Positions 57,210-64,000 of a stretch of DNA of 64,000 nucleotides are shown here, piece by piece. The stretch spans positions 48,888 to 112,887 of the forward strand of contig JAKPDL010000014.1 in assembly GCA_029552825.1 (NCBI GenBank), written 5' to 3'. The translations under genes and the position numbers were made by a program. The number at the start of each line of letters is the position of its first letter. Position 1 is the stretch's first letter. Below the pieces are notes generated by a model that worked only from the letters and a program-made list of their open reading frames with translations, searched no databases and had not been told where the DNA came from. The DNA is from Bacteroidota bacterium (GTDB taxonomy: Bacteria > Bacteroidota > Bacteroidia > Bacteroidales > VadinHA17).

Positions 57210-58976
57210 ATGAAAAAAATATATTTTCTGACATTACTACTGGTTGTTACCTTTACAGGTTGTGAACTGGAACAGTTACCTGAGGCTACTGCGTCCAGAA
57301 ACGCAATTTTCGGAAGTAAAGAGGGACTAGATTTATATGTCAATTCATTTTATACTATGCTGCCGAATGGCAACGGTTGTACAACCCGGGATGCAATGTC
57401 CGATTACCTTGCTGTAAAAACTGTACCACAGTTTCTTCAAGAAGCCTACGGCGCTTCAAATAGTTCAGGATGGGACTGGGGTGATTTGAGGAATATAAAT
57501 TATTTTCTCAAATATAATGTCAACCCTGCTGTACCCGCTGATGTTCGTGAAGATTACAATGGTATAGCAAAATTCTTTAGAGCTTATTTTTATTTTGAGA
57601 AAGTTAAGAGGTTTGGTAACGTCCCATGGATAGGAAAACCACTGGATGTTTCAGATACAACTATACTCTATGGTGGACGTGATCCTAGAACACTGGTTAT
57701 GGACTCAGTGCTTGCTGATATAAATTATGCATGTAGTAATATCAAAGCAACCAGTGAACCCTCAAGAAGCCTTATAACAAAATATGTTGCCTATGCTCTC
57801 AAATCAAGAATATGTCTCTTTGAAGGTACCTTTAGAAAGTATCATACAGAACTTGGACTTGAGAATACTGCTAATTTCTGGCTTAATGAAGCTGTTACTG
57901 CTGCTGAAGCTGTGATGAATTCAGGAATTTATTCAATATATACAACAGGAGGTTCAACAAAAGCTTACAGGGCTCTATTTACAAGTACATCTGTCATAAC
58001 ATCTGAAGTGATGCTCGCGGCACTTATGGACCAGACACTTAATGAACTGCATGATGCAAACTGGTACTGGACAAGTGGTACCTATGGTGACAAGGCAAGT
58101 TTTATACGTTCGTTTATTAATACCTATCTTAAAATAGATGGAACCCCTTTCACTGATACACCAGGATGGGAAACAATGCTCTTCAAAGACGAAGTTAAAA
58201 ATAGAGACCATAGGCTACAGCAAACAATAAGAATGGGTGATTACAAAAGAATTGTAGGTGGAGTTTATGTGCCTGCACCACCTGTTTTCTCATATACATT
58301 CACAGGATATCAGCCTATCAAGTGGACTCTTGATGACGAATACTACGATACCAGAGATCTTAACGTGAATGATGTACCTCTCTTCAGATATGCAGAAGTA
58401 CTTCTGAATTATGCTGAAGCAAAAGCAGAATTAGGAACATTGACAGATGCTGACTGGGCTAATACAATTGGGAAACTCCGTGCACGTGCCGGAATAACTG
58501 GCGGACTTACAACAAAACCAACCGTAGTTGACACATACCTTCAGTCAACCTATTTTCCGGATATAAACGACCCGGTTATTCTGGAAATAAGAAGAGAACG
58601 CGGAATTGAGCTTTGCCTCGAAGGATTCAGGTTCCACGATATTCTCCGATGGAAAAGAGGTGAACTCATGAAAATGGAATGGAATGGCTTTTATGTTCCC
58701 GAACTTGTTACACCACTTGACCTGAATGAAGACGGCATTCTTGATGTGGCATTTTATCAGGGAACCAAACCCTCACCGGCAGTTCCCGGTGTTACCTATG
58801 TGGATGTCTCAGATAAACCAACTAATTCACAGAGACTTAAAAACAATACTTACGGAGAACTTACATGGATGAATAACTATCCGAGAGTGTGGGACGATAA
58901 AAGGTATTATTATCCTATCCCCACATCGGCTTTGATTACAAATCCTAATCTGGGTCAAAATCCGGGTTGGGAATAA
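57210..58976 (+). CDS. susD: SusD/RagB-family nutrient-binding outer-membrane lipoprotein
   Basis: A 588-aa protein with a lipobox (FTGC, Cys18) and the SusD pattern: N-terminal LEQLPEATA, the TPR-like helices with AKFFRAYFYFEKVKRFGNVPW, IKATSEPSRSLITKYVAYALKSRICLF-type region, PLFRYAEVLLNYAEAKAELG near 395, RRERGIELCLEGFRFHDILRWKRG near 470-492, and the C-terminal KRYYYPIPTSALITNPNLGQN. It binds glycans at the surface and closes the SusC channel. The gene starts 18 bp after susC and so forms a SusCD pair. Confidence 0.96.
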   Translation: MKKIYFLTLLLVVTFTGCELEQLPEATASRNAIFGSKEGLDLYVNSFYTMLPNGNGCTTRDAMSDYLAVKTVPQFLQEAYGASNSSGWDWGDLRNINYFLKYNVNPAVPADVREDYNGIAKFFRAYFYFEKVKRFGNVPWIGKPLDVSDTTILYGGRDPRTLVMDSVLADINYACSNIKATSEPSRSLITKYVAYALKSRICLFEGTFRKYHTELGLENTANFWLNEAVTAAEAVMNSGIYSIYTTGGSTKAYRALFTSTSVITSEVMLAALMDQTLNELHDANWYWTSGTYGDKASFIRSFINTYLKIDGTPFTDTPGWETMLFKDEVKNRDHRLQQTIRMGDYKRIVGGVYVPAPPVFSYTFTGYQPIKWTLDDEYYDTRDLNVNDVPLFRYAEVLLNYAEAKAELGTLTDADWANTIGKLRARAGITGGLTTKPTVVDTYLQSTYFPDINDPVILEIRRERGIELCLEGFRFHDILRWKRGELMKMEWNGFYVPELVTPLDLNEDGILDVAFYQGTKPSPAVPGVTYVDVSDKPTNSQRLKNNTYGELTWMNNYPRVWDDKRYYYPIPTSALITNPNLGQNPGWE

Positions 58977-58997
58977 TTCATTATTTAACATTTATAT

Positions 58998-59038
58998 GGT
59001 AACAATCCTGCTTATTTAATCTAAACAGGATTGTTACC
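58998..59038 (+). terminator. 13-bp hairpin after susD
   Basis: The arms ggtaacaatcctg (58998-59010) and caggattgttacc (59026-59038) are perfectly complementary over 13 bp with a 15-base loop. It lies 22 bp after the susD stop codon and 32 bp before the next gene. No clean T run follows, so it may terminate partly or protect the 3' end of the susCD mRNA. Confidence 0.7.
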
Positions 59039-59069
59039 CATTTATTAAATATTAAAAGAGAAAAATGAC

Positions 59070-59933
59070 ATGAAAAGAATACATAACTTAATTACTATTC
59101 TTCTTCTATCCTTTTTAACTGCTGCATTTGCTTATGGAAGCAGAAAGGATAAAAATAGCAACTCAGTTATAATCATTACTTATAACATTAGAATGAATAC
59201 CCCCGCCGATGGAGAGAATGCATGGCCATTGAGAAAGGAAAAAGTGTCAGGTCTGCTGAGGTTCCACAAAGCTGATATCTTTAATGTACAGGAAGCTCTT
59301 CCTGAACAGATGGATGATTTATCAGCATTCTTTCCTGAGTTTGACCATGTTGGGGTCGGACGTGATGATGGTAAACGTGCAGGAGAGCATATGGCAATAT
59401 TTTACCGGCGCGACAGATTTCAAAAAATCGACGACGGAATGTTCTGGCTCAATGAAACACCCGATCGCCCCGGACTTGGTTGGGATGCTGCATGCAATAG
59501 AACCGTAACATGGATAAAACTTAAAGATAATTTTACAGGGAAAACTTTTTATGTGTTTGATACACACTTCGACCATCGCGGGGTGAAAGCACGCGAGGAA
59601 TCAGCAAAAATGATAATAACAAAAATTAAAGAAATAAACAGGGAAAACCTGCCTCTGATTCTAACAGGCGACCTTAACCTTGAAAAAAATACGCCCCCAG
59701 TCCAGCTGATACTTTCTTATCTTGACGATGCAATGGATGTAACACTTGCTCCACACTATGGTCCCATGGCTACAAGCGGCGGTTTTGAAGTAAAGGTGCT
59801 CCAGAGAAAAATTGATTATATATTTGTAAATAAGAAGATTACAGTTCTCAGACACGGCCATCTGTCTGATTCATTCGGACTTTTCTATCCTTCTGACCAC
59901 CTTCCGGTTCTTGCTGAAGTCAGAATAAATTAA
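59070..59933 (+). CDS. Secreted endonuclease/exonuclease/phosphatase-fold protein
   Basis: A 287-aa protein with a signal peptide (about 1-22, TAAFAYGS) and the EEP fold: TYNIRMN (Asn near 40), NVQEAL (catalytic-type Glu near 74), DTHFDHRG, TGDLNLEKN (Asp/Asn near 200-203) and the final SDHLPVLAEV (Asp-His pair near 277). Family members hydrolyse phosphodiester or phosphomonoester bonds in nucleic acids, inositol lipids or sugars, and similar genes occur in SusCD loci. In this locus a role in removing phosphate from a glycan is possible, but the substrate is not known. It follows susD after 93 bp. Confidence 0.88.
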   Translation: MKRIHNLITILLLSFLTAAFAYGSRKDKNSNSVIIITYNIRMNTPADGENAWPLRKEKVSGLLRFHKADIFNVQEALPEQMDDLSAFFPEFDHVGVGRDDGKRAGEHMAIFYRRDRFQKIDDGMFWLNETPDRPGLGWDAACNRTVTWIKLKDNFTGKTFYVFDTHFDHRGVKAREESAKMIITKIKEINRENLPLILTGDLNLEKNTPPVQLILSYLDDAMDVTLAPHYGPMATSGGFEVKVLQRKIDYIFVNKKITVLRHGHLSDSFGLFYPSDHLPVLAEVRIN

Positions 59934-60390
59934 AGTGACTCTTTTCTGTCACTTCTAAATTTAAGCCACTAGTTCATCAATATCAGCTACCATTTTTGAA
60001 TTAGTGGCCTATTTTTTTATTGTGGGCTTTTTTCGTCAGTAAGCTGGCAGGGTTTACCTGTTGAAGTTTTTATAGTGTTTTTTTTAACCTCATTTCTTAA
60101 TCCTTATTCTTTTTAAGGTTATGCTCTTGATTATAGTATGTTGATGGACAGACAGAATAAATAGGATGGTCTCAATCCATACTCTTATTGACAATAAACT
60201 TTTAATCAGAAGAGGACTATATAATAAAATCTGAAGAGAATAGTATTAATTATTATTCATTCAGAAAATAGACTGTAACTATAGCATTAATGCTTAAAAT
60301 GCAAAAAATTATTTATCAAAAAGATACATCCCCCCAATTTACTCTTATTATTTATTATTTTAGTCGAATATTGCTGAAAATATTTACATA
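59934..60390 (+). other. Gene-free stretch between the EEP gene and the isomerase gene
   Basis: About 457 bases with no coding region. It holds a 7-bp inverted repeat (aagtgac/gtcactt, 59933-59954), the terminator at 59965-60018, and then A/T-rich sequence up to the isomerase start. I see no tRNA, small RNA signature or intact promoter box that I trust. Confidence 0.6.
59965..60018 (+). terminator. Rho-independent terminator after the EEP gene
   Basis: The arms gccactagttc (59965-59975) and gaattagtggc (59998-60008) form an 11-bp stem with one G-U pair and a 22-base loop, followed by ctattttttt. It lies about 30 bp after the stop codon and ends the susCD/EEP unit. Confidence 0.85.
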
Positions 60391-61296
60391 ATGAAAACTG
60401 ACAGAAGAAACTTTACCCGGACTCTAACCCTGGCAGGTTTTTCTGCTTTCATACCCGGGGATCCGAAAATTAAAACAGAGCAGGAAAACACTCCGGTTTC
60501 AAAATCAGCTCTTAAAATAAGCCTTAATGCTTATTCTTTCAACAGCCTTCTTGCAGCAGGAAAGATGACAATAGATGACATGCTTGATTTTTGCGCTGAA
60601 ACTGGTATTGACGGACTTGACATAACCGGATATTATTTTCCCGGCTATCCGGAAGTGCCATCTGACGATTACATTTTCCATGTAAAGAAAAAAGCTTTCA
60701 GACTCGGCATAGACCTTGGCTGCACAGGAGTGCGCAACGATTTTACATGGTCCGACCCGGCCAGAAGAGCTGAAGAAAAGAAACTGGTAAAGGACTGGAT
60801 TGTTGTTGCCCAGAAACTGGGTGCCCCCGGTGTTAGAATTTTTGCAGGCACTCTTTCCAAAGAAAATTATCCCTGGGAGGAGAGAGCAAAATGGATTGCA
60901 GACGATATCCGCGAATGCGCAGAATTCGGAAAGAACCACGGCGTTATGCTTGCACTTCAAAACCACTGGGATTTTATTAAAACGGCTGATGAGGCAGAAA
61001 AAATGCTTAAACTTATTGACCACGACTGGGTGGGACTGATGCTTGATACCGGCAGTTACCGCTCGCAGAATCCTTATGCCGAGATTGAAGCTACTGCAAA
61101 ATATGCTATAAGCTGGCAGATAAAAGAACTGGTTTATATTAATGGAAAACCTGAGAATGCAGATATTGACAGAATTATAAGAATAGTCAGGAAATGCGGT
61201 TATAGAGGTTATCTGCCTATCGAAACACTTGGTGAAGGAGATCCGTTCGAAAAAGTGAAGACGCTATATAGTAAGGTAAAAAAGGCCCTCGGATAA
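60391..61296 (+). CDS. Sugar phosphate isomerase/epimerase-family protein with Tat signal
   Basis: A 301-aa protein. The N-terminus DRRNFTRTLTLAGFSAF has the twin-arginine pattern (RRxF plus a hydrophobic segment), so it is probably exported folded by Tat. The rest is a xylose-isomerase-like TIM barrel (AP2Ec fold): GIDGLDITGYYFPGYP (about 70-85), DLGCTGVRNDF, GAPGVRIFAGTL, LALQNHWDF near 189 and GYLPIETLGEGDPF near the C-terminus, with acidic and His residues at metal-binding positions. It may isomerise or epimerise sugars from glycan breakdown. It is placed between the SusCD unit and the GH43 gene. Its exact reaction is not known. Confidence 0.85.
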   Translation: MKTDRRNFTRTLTLAGFSAFIPGDPKIKTEQENTPVSKSALKISLNAYSFNSLLAAGKMTIDDMLDFCAETGIDGLDITGYYFPGYPEVPSDDYIFHVKKKAFRLGIDLGCTGVRNDFTWSDPARRAEEKKLVKDWIVVAQKLGAPGVRIFAGTLSKENYPWEERAKWIADDIRECAEFGKNHGVMLALQNHWDFIKTADEAEKMLKLIDHDWVGLMLDTGSYRSQNPYAEIEATAKYAISWQIKELVYINGKPENADIDRIIRIVRKCGYRGYLPIETLGEGDPFEKVKTLYSKVKKALG

Positions 61297-61366
61297 GTAC
61301 CCTATAAGTTAAGGTCTGATGGCATTATTTAATTGGCAGAAAATTAATATACAAACTGTTATGTAA

Positions 61367-62425
61367 ATGAAAAGTATTACAGTATTCTCAGGATTATTTC
61401 TCCTTTTAGCATCAGGGATATGTCAGCAGGGCGGGGATGTTAAGGGCAGGTTTTTTACCAACCCGATTTTTGAATCAGGCGCCGATCCATGGATAATTTA
61501 TAAGGATGGATTTTATTATTATACAAACACATCGGGGAACAGACTTTTTATAAGAAAAGCAAGGAACCTTGATGAACTTAAAAATTCTGAACAAAAAACC
61601 ATATGGACCCCTCCGCCCGGTACATCATATTCAAAAGAGATATGGGCTCCGGAATTGCATTTTATCGATGGTAAATGGTACATGTATTTTGCTGCTGATG
61701 ACGGAAATAACTGGCATCATAGAATGTATGTGATTGAAAATTCATCTGCCGATCCAACAGAAGGGGAATGGATTTTTAAGGGAAAAGTTTCGGACCTATC
61801 TGATAAGTGGGCAATAGATGGCTCTGTATTCAAATATAACGGGAAACTCTACATGATATGGTCGGGCTGGGAAGGCGATGTGAACGGACAACAGAATATC
61901 TATATTGCAAGAATGAAAAATCCATGGACAATTGATAGTGAAAGAGTAATGATATCTTCTCCGGAGTATGATTGGGAAAAGGTTGGAGACCTGAATAATC
62001 CGGATGATGTACCTCATGTTAATGTAAATGAGGGTCCGGTTGCACTGGTAAATGGAAAGAAACTTTTTATTATTTATTCAGCAAGTGGGTGCTGGACAGA
62101 TTCTTACTGCCTGGGCATGTTAACGTTTACCAGGAAAAGTGATCTTCTTGATCCGGCTTCATGGAAAAAGAATCCCTCACCTGTTTTCAGTTCAAAACCT
62201 GAATTCAATGTTTATGCTCCCGGACATAATTGCTTTTTCAAGTCTCCTGATGGTAAAGAAAACTGGATATTATATCATGCCAATTCTGCACCCGGGCAGG
62301 GATGTGGCAGATACCGTTCACCCAGAGCTCAGAAGTTTGTATTCAGGAAAGACGGAACGCCTTACTTTGGGAACCCGGTCAAACCCGGAATCCCTTTGCC
62401 TGTTCCTTCAGAAGGGGAAAAATAA
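61367..62425 (+). CDS. Glycoside hydrolase family 43 enzyme
   Basis: A 352-aa enzyme with a signal peptide (about 1-19) and a five-bladed propeller of the GH43 type. The three catalytic acids are visible: Asp40 (general base) in SGADPWIIYKDGFYYYT, Asp151 (transition-state Asp) in WAIDGSVFKYNGKLYMIWSG and Glu222 (general acid) in NVNEGPVALVNGKKLF. EIWAPELHF is also typical. GH43 enzymes mostly act on alpha-L-arabinofuranosides or beta-xylosides and on arabinans. The sequence is closest in style to alpha-L-arabinofuranosidases. It is the likely glycan-cutting enzyme of this locus. Confidence 0.9.
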   Translation: MKSITVFSGLFLLLASGICQQGGDVKGRFFTNPIFESGADPWIIYKDGFYYYTNTSGNRLFIRKARNLDELKNSEQKTIWTPPPGTSYSKEIWAPELHFIDGKWYMYFAADDGNNWHHRMYVIENSSADPTEGEWIFKGKVSDLSDKWAIDGSVFKYNGKLYMIWSGWEGDVNGQQNIYIARMKNPWTIDSERVMISSPEYDWEKVGDLNNPDDVPHVNVNEGPVALVNGKKLFIIYSASGCWTDSYCLGMLTFTRKSDLLDPASWKKNPSPVFSSKPEFNVYAPGHNCFFKSPDGKENWILYHANSAPGQGCGRYRSPRAQKFVFRKDGTPYFGNPVKPGIPLPVPSEGEK

Positions 62426-62475
62426 AGTGTAATTGATTCGAATTCTGTTTTTTAAAAAAATAGTTAAAGGAACTT

Positions 62476-63855
62476 ATGTTCCCTGAAGGCTTCATAAAAC
62501 GGATAAAAACCCAGAAACACATTGATGCAGGTATGCTTCTGGAATCGCTCAGAAGTCCTTCACCGGTAAGTATACGAATTAATCCGGTGAAGTGGAACCA
62601 GGTTCCTGCTGATTCTACCCCTGTGCCATGGTGCAGCACCGGCTATTATATTTCTGAACGGCCATCCTTCACGGCCGACCCTCTCTTCCACGCAGGCTGC
62701 TATTACCCGCAGGAAGCCTCAGGCATGTTCCTCGAAGAAATCTTCCGGCAACTCTTTTCCGGTAAAAAAAATTTACGTGTTCTTGACCTCTGCGCAGCAC
62801 CTGGAAGCAAGAGCACACACCTCTCAGCCCTTCTGGCTGATAACGGATGCCTCATAGCCAACGAGGTGATAAGAGCAAGAGTATCAGTACTTGCTGAAAA
62901 CATAACGCGCTGGGGAATCCCAAACACAATTGTCACAAACAACGACCCTGCTGATTTCAGTAAACTGAAAGGTTATTTCGATTTTATCGTCGTTGATGCC
63001 CCCTGCTCGGGCGAGGGTATGTTCCGCGACCCGGAGGCAAGAAAGGAATGGTCGGAAAACAATGCCGCCCTCTGCAGCAAACGGCAAAAAAGAATCATCT
63101 CGGAAGTATGGCCCGCACTCAAAGAAAACGGTATCCTGATTTACAGCACATGTACATTCAATCCCGCTGAAAATGAAGAGAATATTAAATGGCTGATAGA
63201 TAATACAATATCTGAATGTGTCAGAATAGATGTTTCCCGTTTCCCTCAAATAACCGAAATATCATATGAAGGCATAACCGGATATGGTTTTTATCCATAT
63301 AAGTCGGAAGGCGACGGCTTCTTCATTTCGGTTGTCAGAAAAAAAGAGAGTTCAGACGTGGTAAAGTTCAGACGAAATAAAAAAGCCATTCCGGTTCCTG
63401 CCAAAATTCAAAAGACGGCTGAAAAAATAACCGGTATATCAGCTGAAAATATCTTTATGTTTAATCAGATAGTTTATCATACTCCCTTCTCAGCTGATGA
63501 GATGTCTTTTTTAAGCAGCATGTTGAAAGTGATCAGGCCAGGCACAGAGCTTTTCCGGGATATCGGAGGCGAAATTGTTCCCGAACATGGACTTGCTCTG
63601 TCGGTATTGCTTAATAAGGGAATTTATCCGGTGATTGAACTAAATTATCTTCAGGCTCTCAGTTATCTGAGAAAAGATAATATTGATGTACCCCTGCCTG
63701 GTAAGGGATGGTATACAGTAGCTTATGAAGGCTGCAATCTGGGGTTCGTAAAATCGACCGGTACAAGACTCAATAACCTGTTTCCGGTTCAGTTGAGAAT
63801 ACGAATGTCGTTGGAAGCATTAAGCGGAAAACAGACTATTAAGTGGTGCATGTAA
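62476..63855 (+). CDS. rsmF: RsmF/NOL1-type rRNA (cytosine-C5)-methyltransferase
   Basis: A 459-aa SAM-dependent RNA methyltransferase. Motif I is LDLCAAPGSKSTHLSALL (103-120), motif IV is DAPCSGEGMF (Cys177) and motif VI is YSTCTFNPAENE (Cys226, the catalytic nucleophile). A C-terminal extension (about 300-459), including NIFMFNQIVYHTP and an RsmF-like PUA-type part (LGFVKSTGTRLNNLFP), separates it from RsmB. RsmF methylates C1407 of 16S rRNA in E. coli, but the target here is not certain. It starts 50 bp after the GH43 stop codon but looks like a housekeeping gene, so the PUL ends at GH43. Confidence 0.9.
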   Translation: MFPEGFIKRIKTQKHIDAGMLLESLRSPSPVSIRINPVKWNQVPADSTPVPWCSTGYYISERPSFTADPLFHAGCYYPQEASGMFLEEIFRQLFSGKKNLRVLDLCAAPGSKSTHLSALLADNGCLIANEVIRARVSVLAENITRWGIPNTIVTNNDPADFSKLKGYFDFIVVDAPCSGEGMFRDPEARKEWSENNAALCSKRQKRIISEVWPALKENGILIYSTCTFNPAENEENIKWLIDNTISECVRIDVSRFPQITEISYEGITGYGFYPYKSEGDGFFISVVRKKESSDVVKFRRNKKAIPVPAKIQKTAEKITGISAENIFMFNQIVYHTPFSADEMSFLSSMLKVIRPGTELFRDIGGEIVPEHGLALSVLLNKGIYPVIELNYLQALSYLRKDNIDVPLPGKGWYTVAYEGCNLGFVKSTGTRLNNLFPVQLRIRMSLEALSGKQTIKWCM

Positions 63856-63980
63856 AATTATTTTTTTGATTTCCTTTATATACCTTAGTGCCACAATTAT
63901 TATACCTGATGGTTATAAGTAATTTAACCGCAAAGGGAATATAATGGATAACAAAGAAGAACACTATTATTTATAATCAA

Positions 63981-64000
63981 ATGAAATCAGATATCGAAAT
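63981..64000 (+). CDS. fhs: Start of a gene cut by the window edge, possibly formate--tetrahydrofolate ligase
   Basis: An ATG at 63981 opens a frame reading MKSDIE before the window ends. This matches the usual N-terminus of Bacteroidota formate--THF ligases (MKSDIEIA...). Only 6 codons are seen, so both the gene and its name are tentative. Confidence 0.3.

Noticed and set aside
59934..60390. Possible riboswitch or small RNA upstream of the isomerase gene
   Set aside because: Apart from the terminator and a short inverted repeat, no conserved structured element was recognised.
63945..63976. Short frame starting ATGGATAACAAAG near the right edge
   Set aside because: It stops after nine codons; the ATG at 63981 is the better start of the next gene.

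Overview
The window looks like chromosomal DNA from a member of the Bacteroidota, probably an environmental Bacteroidales/Marinilabiliales-type anaerobe. Reasons: a SusC/SusD pair driven by an ECF sigma/FecR system, a type IX secretion (T9SS) cluster with a PorP/SprF protein and a CHU_C-type C-terminal sorting domain, a fused SecDF, DUF4783 next to nadC and rlmH, weak Shine-Dalgarno signals, and TAnnTTTG-type -7 boxes. No tRNA, rRNA, CRISPR array or intact mobile element was seen. The only mobile-element trace is a decayed IS1595-type transposase remnant at about 43.4-43.8 kb.

Layout. 0-7.6 kb: end of valS, an unknown lipoprotein, nadC, DUF4783 and rlmH, then a very large NtrY-like membrane histidine kinase. 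7.6-18.5 kb: a five-gene T9SS-type operon: a 1405-aa secreted repeat protein, a PorP/SprF protein, a PD40/PKD protein, an unknown secreted protein, and a propeller/SpoIIE phosphatase. 18.5-23.6 kb: a lipoprotein, der, era and an rluB-type pseudouridine synthase on the minus strand, then a glmM-type phosphohexomutase. 23.7-28.3 kb: a MacA/MacB/TolC-like export operon that lacks its own ATPase. 28.4-37 kb: secDF, tatA, a LolD-like ATPase, a TIGR02757 protein, a tRNA-modifying methyltransferase and mutS. 37-39 kb: an OmpR-type two-component pair.

39.3-45.4 kb: an unusual metabolic group with an opine-dehydrogenase-family enzyme, a 542-aa protein joining an N-terminal B12-binding domain to an unrecognised catalytic domain, a cation/proton antiporter and, beyond the transposase remnant, an APC amino-acid permease. 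This is the best candidate for an undescribed pathway. 45.4-51.4 kb: a tight operon of a propeller lipoprotein, two predicted outer-membrane barrels and a TPR-CHAT (caspase-like) lipoprotein, the second candidate for an undescribed envelope system.

51.6-62.4 kb: a polysaccharide-utilisation-type locus with ECF sigma, FecR anti-sigma, STN-containing SusC, SusD, a secreted endonuclease/exonuclease/phosphatase-fold enzyme, a Tat-type sugar isomerase/epimerase-like protein and a GH43 glycosidase. A 28-bp perfect palindrome sits between sigma and fecR, and hairpins lie between fecR and susC and after susD. 62.5-64 kb: an RsmF-like rRNA methyltransferase and the first codons of a possible fhs gene cut by the window edge.

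All functions are inferred by reading motifs and overall family resemblance; no database search was run.
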